From Thermoactinomyces intermedius (lineage in GTDB: Bacteria > Bacillota > Bacilli > Thermoactinomycetales > Thermoactinomycetaceae), in the NCBI RefSeq assembly GCF_016055025.1, contig NZ_JAECVW010000003.1: 64,000 bases of DNA; one strand, written 5' to 3'. Position numbers and translations under genes: made by a program. Shown here in pieces: positions 43,411 through 51,951 of this stretch. How positions within the stretch are numbered: position 1 is the first letter of the stretch; each line of letters starts with the position of its first letter. Under the pieces are notes generated by a model. The model made no database searches. It had not been told where the DNA came from and saw only the letters and a program-made list of their open reading frames with translations.

Positions 43411-43447
43411 AAAGCCTGTGCCCCAAAAAGGGACACAGGCTTTTCAT
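43411..43447. terminator. Terminator between the micro-ORF and ldh
   Basis: AAAGCCTGTG/CACAGGCTTT stem (43411-43420 with 43434-43443) extended by CCC/GGG. Plus-strand T-run TTTT; it may also end ldh on the minus strand. Confidence 0.75.
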
Positions 43448-43481
43448 CAGGATTTGGAGGTGGTCAGGTCAAAGGTGGGAA

Positions 43482-44414
43482 TTACTTCAGGGATTGCAGT
43501 TGTCGGGTCAGGGTATGAGCGGAATGATGCAATTTTTTTCGTTCTTCTTCCGTGAGATTGAGTTCGATGACTTCGCGAACCCCGGAGCGGTTAATGACAG
43601 CCGGGACTCCCAAACAGATGTCTTTCAGCCCGTATTCTCCTTTCAGAAGCGTGGAGACGGTCAGGATTGCATTTTCATCTCGGAAGATGGCTTGCGTCAA
43701 ACGCACCAGCCCCATGGCGATCGCGTAGTAGGTGGCCCCTTTCAGATCAATGATCTGGTATGCGGCATCCCGCACTTGGGTGAACAGTTGATCCAACTGC
43801 TCTTTGTCCGGGCCTTTTCCTTCTTTCAAATAATCGGAGACCGGACGGGTGCCGATATAGGCATGGCTCCAAACCGGAAGTTCCGTGTCGCCGTGTTCGC
43901 CAATGATATAGGCGTGCACGTTTTGCGGGTTGACTTGGTAAGCTTCGCCGAGCAAATAGCGGAAGCGTGCCGTATCCAGAATAGTTCCCGATCCGATGAC
44001 GCGGTGAGCCGGGAACCCGGAATATTTCATGGTGAGAAAGGACAGGATGTCAACGGGATTGGTGGCGACCAGAAACAGGCCGTCAAAACCGCTTTTCATC
44101 ACTTCTGCAACGATGGTTTGAAAGATCTTTGCATTCTTAGAGACCAAATCTAGACGGGTTTCTCCCGGCTTTTGGTTAGCCCCGGCGGTTATGACGACCA
44201 GATCGGCATCGTGACAGTCCTCATAATCTCCGGCCCGGACACAAATGCGTGATCCGAAGGGAGAAGCGTGGTTTAAATCCATCGCATCCCCTTCCGCCTT
44301 TTTCTTGTTGATGTCAATCAGGACCAGTTCATTGGCCAATCCTTGATTCAACACCGCAAAAGCATAGCTGGATCCGACAAATCCGGTCCCGATCAAAGCG
44401 ATTTTTCTTTTCAT
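43482..44414 (-). CDS. ldh: L-lactate dehydrogenase
   Basis: Pyruvate plus NADH to L-lactate. 310 residues. GTGFVGSSYAFA nucleotide loop, LIDINKKKAEGDAMDL, ITAGANQKPGETR, VATNPVDIL, and the catalytic His in IIGEHGDTE. Fructose-bisphosphate-activated type is likely by family. ATG 44414 follows GTGGGGAG. Lies 29 bp after lctP in the same direction; the Rex box upstream of lctP should couple the pair to NADH/NAD ratio. Confidence 0.96.
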   Translation of the reverse strand: MKRKIALIGTGFVGSSYAFAVLNQGLANELVLIDINKKKAEGDAMDLNHASPFGSRICVRAGDYEDCHDADLVVITAGANQKPGETRLDLVSKNAKIFQTIVAEVMKSGFDGLFLVATNPVDILSFLTMKYSGFPAHRVIGSGTILDTARFRYLLGEAYQVNPQNVHAYIIGEHGDTELPVWSHAYIGTRPVSDYLKEGKGPDKEQLDQLFTQVRDAAYQIIDLKGATYYAIAMGLVRLTQAIFRDENAILTVSTLLKGEYGLKDICLGVPAVINRSGVREVIELNLTEEERKKLHHSAHTLTRQLQSLK

Positions 44415-44443
44415 CGTACAACACTCCCCACTTCTGTTTCAGC

Positions 44444-46072
44444 TTAGTGGAACAGAAAGCTCAAAAGGTAGATAAAGATACAAGTCAGCAGCAGGAAGGA
44501 AAGGCTGACTTTTAACGTCTTGCGGAACAAATCGGATTCCTGTCCCGCTTTGCCGACAGCTGCTGTGGCAATGGCCACGGATTGCGGACTCAACAGTTTT
44601 CCGATCACCCCCCCGCTGGTGTTTGCGGCGACCAACCACGCCGGGGATGCCCCGATTTGTTGTGCGGTCACCAGTTGCAAGTTGGCAAACAGGGCGTTGT
44701 TTGCAACGACCGACCCGGTCAGGAAAACGCCGAGCCATCCCAAAACCGGTGAGAAAAACGGGAAGAGCCCGCCGGTTTTGGCAAGGGTTAACCCCAAGGT
44801 GGAGGAGATGCCTGAATAATTGGCGACATATGCAAAGGAAAGCACAAAACCAATCGTGATCACCGGTTTCCACAGTTCCGACCATGTTTCCTTGACCAGT
44901 TGAATCGTCGTTTTCAGATCCACCCTGAACAACCAAAGGGTCAAAAGGACGGAGAAGAAAATGGCGGTTCCGGTGGAAGAGATCCAATCCAGTTTTAAGA
45001 TGGCATCATAAGGAGTCAATTTTTCTGCAATGGGCGGTGCGATGAGAATCTTTTGATGCAATCCGGGAATGTTCAGATACGTGGTCAGAAAAGCCAGCGG
45101 CCCGCCGGGATCAAATAATTGCTTAAAACCATGGCTGCTCCACAGTCCGATGATTCCTGTTAAGATGTAAAACGGCGACCATGCTTTGACCACTTCCAAA
45201 AGGGTGACCTGCTTCGGCGGTGCGGATGGCACCCCGTGTTGGAGTTGAAATGTTTTTTTCGGTTTCCAATGTCTCGACAAGAGAACCAACGCCCCCATGC
45301 TGATGAGCGATGAAGTGATATTGGCCAGTTCCGGGCCGATCCACGTCACGGTCAGATATTGTGTAAGTGTGTAGGAGCCGGCCACGGCCATCAGTGCCGG
45401 AAAGGTTTCTTTGATCCCCCGGAAGCGATCGATCATCCACACCATCAGAAACGGGACAAGGAAAGAGATGACAGGCAATTGGATGCCGAGAATTTTGGAG
45501 AGCGTCATTTTGTCGATGCCGGATACCTGACCGGCGACAATCACCGGAATTCCGATGGCTCCATAAGCCCCGGAGGCCGCATTGGCAATCAGGCAGAGAG
45601 AAGCGGCCTGCAAAGGTTTGAAACCTAGTTGCACCAACAGTGCAGCGGAGATGGCGATCGGAACCCCGAACCCGGCGGCTCCTTCCAAAAACGCGTTGAA
45701 GGAAAAACCGATCAGCAACAGTTGCAGACGCTGGTCTTGGGAAATGGCGATGATGCTGGACCGGATGACATCGAATTGGCCGGTCTTGACCGTGATTTTG
45801 TACAGCAAGACGGCGGTGATGACAATCCAGGCAATCGGCCACAACCCGTATGCAAAGCCAAAACCGGCGGCGCCGGCAGCCATCTGGACAGGCATGTGAT
45901 AGAAAAAGATTGCAATCATCAACGCAATCAAGGTGGTATATACAGCCGCAATGTGGCCTTTTAAGCGTAACATTGTGAGAGATATCACAAAGAAGGCGAT
46001 AGGAACGGCGGCAATCAGCGCCGACAGCCAAGGGCTATCAAATGGATGATAAGTTTGGGTCCACAGATTCAT
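44444..46072 (-). CDS. lctP: L-lactate permease
   Basis: LctP/LldP family proton-lactate symporter, 542 residues, about 12-14 membrane helices. Seen: LWTQTYHPFDS at the N-terminus, FLEGAAGFGVPIAISAALLV, and NASGGVIGKLLSPQSVAIATAA-type region near the end (the sequence is NTSGGVIGKL). ATG 46072 has GAGGTG upstream. With ldh it would move and make lactate. Rex box lies about 170 bp upstream. Confidence 0.94.
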   Translation of the reverse strand: MNLWTQTYHPFDSPWLSALIAAVPIAFFVISLTMLRLKGHIAAVYTTLIALMIAIFFYHMPVQMAAGAAGFGFAYGLWPIAWIVITAVLLYKITVKTGQFDVIRSSIIAISQDQRLQLLLIGFSFNAFLEGAAGFGVPIAISAALLVQLGFKPLQAASLCLIANAASGAYGAIGIPVIVAGQVSGIDKMTLSKILGIQLPVISFLVPFLMVWMIDRFRGIKETFPALMAVAGSYTLTQYLTVTWIGPELANITSSLISMGALVLLSRHWKPKKTFQLQHGVPSAPPKQVTLLEVVKAWSPFYILTGIIGLWSSHGFKQLFDPGGPLAFLTTYLNIPGLHQKILIAPPIAEKLTPYDAILKLDWISSTGTAIFFSVLLTLWLFRVDLKTTIQLVKETWSELWKPVITIGFVLSFAYVANYSGISSTLGLTLAKTGGLFPFFSPVLGWLGVFLTGSVVANNALFANLQLVTAQQIGASPAWLVAANTSGGVIGKLLSPQSVAIATAAVGKAGQESDLFRKTLKVSLSFLLLTCIFIYLLSFLFH

Positions 46073-46238
46073 GGGGAACACCTCGTTCCGGTCAAAGTGG
46101 CCTGGTTTTCCATACAATAATGAATGGTTTCCAAAGAAAATCAATTTTATTCCAACGGCCTGCTGGTGACTGTTTCATGGGATGATGGATCCATCACCTA
46201 CAGTATACTTCCGGAAGATGGGAAAAGAAATGGACATA

Positions 46239-46256
46239 ATGTGAAAACTTTCACAT
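46239..46256. promoter_or_regulatory. Rex operator upstream of lctP-ldh
   Basis: ATGTGAAAACTTTCACAT is an exact inverted repeat with 4-bp centre, fitting the Rex form TTGTGAA-N4-TTCACAA. The rest of the 46073-46388 gap has no gene; a TATACT-like -10 element reads towards lctP about 34 bp downstream. Confidence 0.75.
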
Positions 46257-46388
46257 TAAGAAGCGAGGGTTTAGATTTTCCCCTTCAAAAACCTTGTAAT
46301 TACAATGTTTGCAGTGTGATTAAATAATTATTTTTTGTGAAATAATGAACATTAACTTGCCCGAAGAAGTCAGAAAGGGAACCAAAAT

Positions 46389-46412
46389 AAAAAGCCCGCC
46401 ACCGGGCTTTTT
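46389..46412. terminator. Terminator after the nitroreductase gene
   Basis: AAAAAGCCCG/CGGGCTTTTT (46389-46398 with 46403-46412). Symmetric, so it can act both ways; it mainly ends the minus-strand nitroreductase. Confidence 0.88.
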
Positions 46413-46422
46413 CATGTTCCTG

Positions 46423-46944
46423 TTAAAATGTTTCATGATGGAGTACCTGTTCCATGGGAATCATTTCTTTGGCCGGCGGTTCATGGGCGGGATAACCCAG
46501 TCCCAAAATGGCAACAACACAGTAATCGCCGGGGATTTTCAAATGTTTGCGGGCATAATCCTCTCTTTTTTTCGATTCCGCTTCATCCTCGGAATGATAA
46601 ACCGCTCCCCAAGCCGCTCCGAGCCCCAAGGACGCGGCAGTAAGCCATAAGTATCCCCCGGCGATGGAGGCGTCTTGCAACCAATATTTGCTGATCTTCG
46701 GATTGGAAATGATGGCGATTCCGGCTGATGCTTGTTGAAGCCATTTCATATAAGGAGTGGTTTCAGCCAATGCCGCCAATGTTTCTTTGTTTTGGATCAC
46801 AATAAATTCACGGGAAGGCAAATTATTGCCGCTCGGGGCCAAATACAGCGATTGAAGCAAAGTGTTCATGGCTTCTCCGGGAATGGGATCCGGTCTGAAT
46901 TTTGTGATTTCGCGTCGCTTTTTGATGGCAGACAGTACATCCAT
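46423..46944 (-). CDS. Nitroreductase-family protein
   Basis: 173 residues, FMN-dependent NAD(P)H oxidoreductase fold. RREITKFRPDPIP and LAPSGNNLPSREFIVI bind FMN; ASIAGGYLWLTAASLGLGAAWGA and AILGLGYPAHEPP are typical. ATG 46944 follows AAAGGGGC. Substrate not known; members reduce nitro groups, quinones or flavins. Confidence 0.88.
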   Translation of the reverse strand: MDVLSAIKKRREITKFRPDPIPGEAMNTLLQSLYLAPSGNNLPSREFIVIQNKETLAALAETTPYMKWLQQASAGIAIISNPKISKYWLQDASIAGGYLWLTAASLGLGAAWGAVYHSEDEAESKKREDYARKHLKIPGDYCVVAILGLGYPAHEPPAKEMIPMEQVLHHETF

Positions 46945-47107
46945 GGCGATGCCCCTTTCTCTAAATCCGTGTATTTGGATGGATATTTATTGTTTTCCCT
47001 TTCAATGTACAGCCAAAGCGATTCCACGTCAAATCGGCGAACATTTTAGCCGGAATCGGATCTTGACGGATTGGTATAATAATTTGAAAACAGGAGGAGG
47101 GCCGGAA

Positions 47108-47485
47108 ATGGTTTATCAATTGAAAATGAAACGGATCTATGAACCGCCTGCCCGCGAAGATGGGAAACGGATTTTGGTTGATCGCTTGTGGCCCCGCGGA
47201 GTCAAAAAAGAGCAAGCCCGTTTGGATGAATGGATGAAAGAGATTGCACCGAGTCCGGAGTTGCGCCGATGGTTTGGCCACCGGCCGGATCGGTTTGAGC
47301 AGTTTCGTGTGCTTTACCGGAAGGAGTTGGCGGCCGATCCCGGACGCAGACAATGGGTGGAGCGGATTTGCCGGTATTTGCAAGAAGATCATGTCACCCT
47401 CCTTTACGCAGCCAAAGATCCGATCCACAACCATGCCGCAGTTCTGCGGGAATGGGTGAAACAGCAATACTTGGACAACCCATAA
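47108..47485 (+). CDS. DUF488 (YeaO-like) protein
   Basis: 125 residues. Signature elements: KMKRIYEPPAREDGKRILVDRLWPRGVKKEQARLDEWMKEIAPS, LRRWFGHRPDRFEQFRVLYRKEL, VTLLYAAKDPIHNHAAVL. The family is widespread and uncharacterised, sometimes called uroporphyrin-III methyltransferase by error. ATG 47108 has AGGAGGAGGG upstream; longer upstream in-frame sequence is not like the family. Confidence 0.88.
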   Translation: MVYQLKMKRIYEPPAREDGKRILVDRLWPRGVKKEQARLDEWMKEIAPSPELRRWFGHRPDRFEQFRVLYRKELAADPGRRQWVERICRYLQEDHVTLLYAAKDPIHNHAAVLREWVKQQYLDNP

Positions 47486-47522
47486 CCCAAATTTGTACAA
47501 AGAGGTTGGACAAAAATTGGGA

Positions 47523-47536
47523 TGAAAACGTTTTCT
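47523..47536. promoter_or_regulatory. cre site upstream of the PTS operon
   Basis: TGAAAACGTTTTCT, one base off the cre consensus, 47 bp before the regulator start. It overlaps the -35 region of a promoter whose -10 is TATACT (47556-47561), so CcpA could repress. Confidence 0.65.
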
Positions 47537-47582
47537 CTTTCCCGCGTTTTTTCCTTATACTGAAGAAAGAAAGGGATGATCC

Positions 47583-49637
47583 ATGCAACTCGATGAACGC
47601 TGTATTCGATTGCTTCGTGAAATTGCATCCCGCCCGGGCAGTTCATGGAGACAATTGCAGGAAAGGCTGGGGTTGTCCCGGCGCCAGATCACTTATGATT
47701 TGGAGAAGATCAATTCCTGGTTGAAAGAAGAAAACCTCCCGGCGATCCGGTATGTCCGGCAGCATGGATTTGTCATCCCTTCTTCATTGGAGGAATACTT
47801 GCAAAGATGGGATGCCGTCGAACACAAAAATTATGTTTGGACCGGCAATGAAAGAGTGAATATGCTCTTACTCTCGCTTTTGATTGCAAGAGAACCGTGG
47901 TCGCTCGTCCATGTCTCCGGTTTACTGGACGTGAGCCGGAACACGGCATTGGCCGATCTGAAAGAAGCGAGGAAAAAGGCCCGCAAAGCCGGTGTGAATT
48001 TAATCTATTCACGGGCAGACGGGTATCGTTTTGCCGGCCCGGAATGGAAAAAAAGGAACTTGTTAAGGTGGCTTGTGATCGAGTGCATTCGCTGGGACAA
48101 CGGCGAAATGCTTTTAAACGCCGTGTTGGATCAGGACACGGGGGTTTCCGGTGACCAGGTGTTAAATCAGTTGGAAGAGACGGAACAGCGGCTGGATATC
48201 CGTTATATGGATGAACATTTGAACCAGCTGAAGTATTTGCTGATGTTTTTAATCCGGAGGATCGAAGAGGGACACCGGGTCCGATGGCCGGAAAAGTGGG
48301 ATGAAATCGCGAATACAAAAGCATTTGCCGCAGCCGGAAATCTGCTGAAAAAGTTGCTCCGTATCCCGCTTTCCGATCCGGTTTTCAGGCAGGAACAAGC
48401 TTATATCGCTTTGCTTTTGCTGTCGGGAAACATTTTTTCTCAGGCGGACCAGCCGATGCATGAATTGGCGGAAAAGATGATCAGGCGTTTTGAGCAAATC
48501 GGATGCCTTTATTTCTCGGAAAAGGAACAATTGGCTTCGATGATCGCCATGCATCTGGATCCGGCTTATTACCGGATTAAATACGGGCTGACACTGCCCA
48601 ACCCTTTAAAGAACATTATTTTAGAAGAGCATGAAGCACTCCATTTCCTGGTGAAAAAATGTGCTGTTCCGTTTGAAGAAAAAGTGGGGAAACCCGTTCC
48701 GGAAGATGAATTGGCTTACCTCACCATGCATTTTGGGGGCTGGCTCCGGCGGCAGGGGTTGGAATTGACCAACCGGCCTAAGGCGGTGGTGGTTTGCCCT
48801 AACGGCATTGCCATCTCCAATTTGCTGACCCACGGTCTCAGGGATTTGTTCCCGGATATCCTGTTTTTGGATGCGGTGACAGTGAGGGAATTCTTTTCCA
48901 AACGTTATCCGTGTGACTTGGTTTTTTCCACGGTGTACTTGCGGACTCAGGCCAAATTGTTTTTGATTCCGCCGATTTTGACCCAGGAAGAAAAGATGCG
49001 TTTAAGAAGTGAAGTTTCAAGGGAAATTTACGGTTTTTCCACGAATGAGGAGCAGATCTTGAACATCATTGAGCAGTACGCGGACATTCATGACCGGGCT
49101 GGTTTGTCCAAAGCATTGGCTTCGCTGTTCGCGCAAAACCATTTCGCTCCTTCATCAATAAAGGAGAGTCAGAAACCGATGTTGAACGAATTAATCACCG
49201 AACAGACGATTCAACTGGCCAAGAAGGCCGATTCATGGGAAGACGCCATCCGGCTGGCTGCAAAGCCTCTGGTCCAAAAAGGCTGTGTCAAAGAACAATA
49301 TGTCCAAGCCATGATTGATTCGATTCATGAATTGGGACCTTATGTCGTGTTGGCACCGAAAGTGGCCATTCCTCATGCACGGCCGGATGACGGAGTTCAT
49401 CAACTGTCGATGAGTTTTTTGCGATTGGAAGAAGGGGTGCTTTTTCCGCAACAGAAAAAGGTGCATTTGCTCTTTGTGCTGGCGGCGGTGGACAGTGAAT
49501 CCCATTTGCTGGCGCTTGCACAACTGTCGGAAATGTTATCCGATGAAGCGGAGATCGAGAAGCTCATCCAAGCACAAACCCCGGAAGAAGTTTTGCAGAT
49601 GATTCACCAATATTCGAAAGGAGATGGCGTATCATGA
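47583..49637 (+). CDS. PRD-containing BglG/MtlR-type transcriptional regulator with EIIB and EIIA domains
   Basis: 684 residues. Layout: N-terminal HTH (CIRLLREIASRPGSSWRQLQERL, about 1-55), second Mga-like HTH near 90-150 (VSGLLDVSRNTALADLKEAR), two PRDs about 185-290 and 300-405 with HLNQLK and HLDPAYYRIK regions, EIIB-like domain with Cys405 (VVCPNGIA), EIIA domain about 540-680 with phospho-His598 (VAIPHARPDD). This is the ManR/LicR/MtlR kind of activator whose DNA binding is tuned by HPr and its own PTS. It ends by overlapping the IIB gene. Because no separate IIA exists here, its EIIA domain may also supply transport phosphate; that is inference. Confidence 0.88.
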   Translation: MQLDERCIRLLREIASRPGSSWRQLQERLGLSRRQITYDLEKINSWLKEENLPAIRYVRQHGFVIPSSLEEYLQRWDAVEHKNYVWTGNERVNMLLLSLLIAREPWSLVHVSGLLDVSRNTALADLKEARKKARKAGVNLIYSRADGYRFAGPEWKKRNLLRWLVIECIRWDNGEMLLNAVLDQDTGVSGDQVLNQLEETEQRLDIRYMDEHLNQLKYLLMFLIRRIEEGHRVRWPEKWDEIANTKAFAAAGNLLKKLLRIPLSDPVFRQEQAYIALLLLSGNIFSQADQPMHELAEKMIRRFEQIGCLYFSEKEQLASMIAMHLDPAYYRIKYGLTLPNPLKNIILEEHEALHFLVKKCAVPFEEKVGKPVPEDELAYLTMHFGGWLRRQGLELTNRPKAVVVCPNGIAISNLLTHGLRDLFPDILFLDAVTVREFFSKRYPCDLVFSTVYLRTQAKLFLIPPILTQEEKMRLRSEVSREIYGFSTNEEQILNIIEQYADIHDRAGLSKALASLFAQNHFAPSSIKESQKPMLNELITEQTIQLAKKADSWEDAIRLAAKPLVQKGCVKEQYVQAMIDSIHELGPYVVLAPKVAIPHARPDDGVHQLSMSFLRLEEGVLFPQQKKVHLLFVLAAVDSESHLLALAQLSEMLSDEAEIEKLIQAQTPEEVLQMIHQYSKGDGVS

Positions 49638-49900
49638 AAATCCTGGTGGTATGCGGAAACGGACTGGGCAGCAGTTTTATCATGGAACTGAACGTCAAAA
49701 AAGCATTGAATGAATTGGGTAAAGAAGCGGAAGTGGGGCATATTGATCTGGCGACGGCCCGCTCGGAAGAGGCCGATCTTTATATCGGAGCGCAGGATAT
49801 CATTACGCAACTGGATGATGGAACCCGCAACATTGTCGCGCTGGAAAACGTAATGAATCTCGAGGAAATCAAAACCAAAATCGCTCCTTATCTCGATTGA
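49634..49900 (+). CDS. PTS EIIB component, ascorbate (UlaB/SgaB) class
   Basis: 88 residues. Phospho-acceptor Cys7 in KILVVCGNGLGSSFI, followed by the P-loop typical of lactose/ascorbate IIB folds; IGAQDIITQL and LENVMNLEEI are like UlaB. ATG 49634 overlaps the regulator stop; GGAG is 8-10 bp upstream. Takes phosphate from an EIIA and passes it to sugar bound by the IIC gene just after it. Confidence 0.85.
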   Translation: MKILVVCGNGLGSSFIMELNVKKALNELGKEAEVGHIDLATARSEEADLYIGAQDIITQLDDGTRNIVALENVMNLEEIKTKIAPYLD

Positions 49901-49922
49901 CATTTTGGACAGGAAGTTGGCG

Positions 49923-51194
49923 ATGGAAATGGAATTTTTAAATGTTTTTCTCGATATTTTGGCAACGCCTGCAATCCTTGTCGGCGTGTTTGCCTTGATC
50001 GGTTTGCTGCTTCAGAAAAAAGAGGTTTCTCAAGTCATTTCGGGAACGCTGAAAACGGTGCTCGGCTTTATTCTGATTACCGCCGGCGGCAATGTCATCA
50101 TCAGTTCGCTGGATGTGTTCGGTAAAATGTTCAACCGTGCCTTCTCCATTTCGGGGGTCATTCCGAACAATGAAGCCATTGTGGCCGTTGCTCAAAGCAC
50201 ATTTGGGACGCAAACGGCTTTGATCATGGTTTTCGGAATGGTCATGAACCTGGTTTTGGCCCGGTTTACCCCGCTTAAATTTGTCTTTCTCACCGGACAC
50301 CATACCTTGTTTATGGCTTGTCTGATTGCGGTGATTCTGTCCACGGCCGGATTGAAAGGGGCCCTGTTGGTGATTGTCGGTTCTGTGATTCTGGGGATTT
50401 TGATGGTGGTTTCGCCTGCGATTTTGTTCCCGTATGTCCGTAAAATCACGGGTTCCGACGATTTTGCCGTGGGGCATTTTGGTTCCGTGGGCTATTTGGT
50501 GGCAGGCGCCGTCGGAAAATGGACCGGGGACCCGTCAAAATCAACCGAATCGATCAAAGTGCCAAAGCAGCTGGGCTTTTTAAGGGACACGTCAGTGGCC
50601 GTTTCCCTGACCATGGCGATCCTGTTTATTGTGGTGGCGCTCTTCACCGGATCGGGGTATATAGAGTCGCAGCTTTCTGACGGACAAAACTATTTGGTGT
50701 ATTCCCTGATTCAGGCTGTCACCTTTGCGGCCGGGGTCTATGTGGTGTTGGCCGGGGTGCGGATGTTGATCGGCGAAATTGTCCCCGCTTTCAAAGGATT
50801 TGCTGAAAAACTGGTGCCGGATGCCAAGCCGGCTCTGGATTGTCCGACGGTGTTCCCGTTTGCACCCAATGCCGTGATTATCGGCTTTTTATCCAGCTTT
50901 GTTGCGGGATTGGTCAGCATGTTTGTGTTGCCGCTGTTCGGCCTGCGGGTGATTGTTCCGGGACTTGTCCCCCATTTCTTTACCGGAGCGACCGCAGGGG
51001 TGTTTGGAAATGCGACCGGCGGGCGCCGCGGGGCAATCTTGGGCGCGTTTGCCAATGGACTCATCATCAGCTTTTTGCCGGCTCTGTTGTTGCCGGCGTT
51101 GGGGGACTTGGGATTCCGTGAAACCACATTTGGGGATGCCGACTTTGGCGTCGTCGGACTCATTTTGAGTTTCTTGGCAGATTTCTTTTCATAA
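49923..51194 (+). CDS. PTS EIIC component, ascorbate (UlaA/SgaT) class
   Basis: 423 residues, about 10-11 membrane helices. UlaA-like signature: VFLDILATPAILVGVFALIGLLLQKK, FGTQTALIMVFGMVMNLVLARFTPLKFVFLTGHH, and MRGG-like VPGLVPHFFTGATAGVFGNATGG. ATG 49923 follows AGGAAG; ATG 49929 is possible. No ula catabolic genes (lactonase, decarboxylase, epimerases) are nearby, so ascorbate is only the class, not a proven substrate. Closed by a strong terminator. Confidence 0.87.
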   Translation: MEMEFLNVFLDILATPAILVGVFALIGLLLQKKEVSQVISGTLKTVLGFILITAGGNVIISSLDVFGKMFNRAFSISGVIPNNEAIVAVAQSTFGTQTALIMVFGMVMNLVLARFTPLKFVFLTGHHTLFMACLIAVILSTAGLKGALLVIVGSVILGILMVVSPAILFPYVRKITGSDDFAVGHFGSVGYLVAGAVGKWTGDPSKSTESIKVPKQLGFLRDTSVAVSLTMAILFIVVALFTGSGYIESQLSDGQNYLVYSLIQAVTFAAGVYVVLAGVRMLIGEIVPAFKGFAEKLVPDAKPALDCPTVFPFAPNAVIIGFLSSFVAGLVSMFVLPLFGLRVIVPGLVPHFFTGATAGVFGNATGGRRGAILGAFANGLIISFLPALLLPALGDLGFRETTFGDADFGVVGLILSFLADFFS

Positions 51195-51206
51195 AGGAAA
51201 TATTTT

Positions 51207-51242
51207 AAAGGGATGCCGGTGGTTTTGGGCCGGCATCCCTTT
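51207..51242 (+). terminator. PTS operon terminator
   Basis: Perfect 13-bp stem AAAGGGATGCCGG/CCGGCATCCCTTT (51207-51219 with 51230-51242), then ATTG. Confidence 0.85.
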
Positions 51243-51308
51243 ATTGCGCAAAAAAGAAGCAACGTGGGGAAAATTGCTTATTCACAAAATATACACGAGT
51301 TTTTCGTA

Positions 51309-51337
51309 TTGATTATTATACATTTAATGATTAAAAT
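51309..51337 (+). promoter_or_regulatory. Promoter of the type VII locus
   Basis: TTGATT (51309-51314), 17 bp, TAAAAT (51332-51337). The leader to esaB is then about 225 nt. It contains a hairpin GGGGGAAT/ATTCCCCC (51512-51533) and an 18-codon frame at 51439-51495 with no good ribosome site. Confidence 0.65.
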
Positions 51338-51570
51338 TTATATTAATGGAATCCGGAGATTTTTCCTTTAAAAAATAAAAATTGTCATAGAAGGATGTTC
51401 ATTCCTTGTCTTTGGATGCAGGAACATACATAATTCACATGATGGAGTCAAAAGGCGTGAAGTATTTCAAAATGTGGAAATTGCTGCAAAAATGAGTCGA
51501 TCGTTTTATGAGGGGGAATCATTTCATTCCCCCCCTTTCGGTTTCTTGAAAAGAAAGGAGGGAACGGCGG

Positions 51571-51930
51571 TTGAGTGTGATTGTCACTGTGATTTACGGT
51601 TCCGACGAAAAAAAGGACTGGGTGGATCTGGAACTTCCCACCGATGTCCCGGTCGGAGAGTTGATTCCAATCATGGTTGAAGCGCTTGAAGAACATCTGC
51701 AAAACATACAGGACCGGTTTGTTTTGGAAATCAAAAACAAAAACAGCGTTTGGGAAAAAATGGATGAAACAAAGGCGCTTCAAAACTATGGAGTCATGGA
51801 CGGGTTTTATCTCCGGATTCAAAGAAAGCCGTTGGAAGAAGAAAAACATGACGATCTGGCCGAACAGCTGGGCTTGATTGAAAAAGAAGAGATCAAGGGG
51901 ATTCTTGAAACTTGGAAGACCGATGGTTAA
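51571..51930 (+). CDS. esaB: Type VII secretion EsaB/YukD-like ubiquitin-fold protein
   Basis: 119 residues. The first 80 form a beta-grasp, ubiquitin-like fold as in YukD: SVIVTVIYGSDEKKDWVDLELPTDVPVGELIPIMVEAL and GVMDGFYLRIQRK. A charged tail of about 35 residues extends it. Small cytosolic partner of the type VII machine. TTG 51571 lies 8 bp after AAAGGAGGG. It is followed by essC after 21 bp. Symbol by analogy with Staphylococcus. Confidence 0.85.
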   Translation: MSVIVTVIYGSDEKKDWVDLELPTDVPVGELIPIMVEALEEHLQNIQDRFVLEIKNKNSVWEKMDETKALQNYGVMDGFYLRIQRKPLEEEKHDDLAEQLGLIEKEEIKGILETWKTDG

Positions 51931-51951
51931 ACCGGTAAAGGAGAGAAAGTG

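Noticed and set aside
46124..46327. 67-codon plus-strand frame in the lctP upstream region
   Set aside because: It runs across the Rex box and promoter zone and has no start signal.
51439..51495. 18-codon frame in the esaB leader as a gene
   Set aside because: No ribosome site; kept only as a remark in the leader finding.
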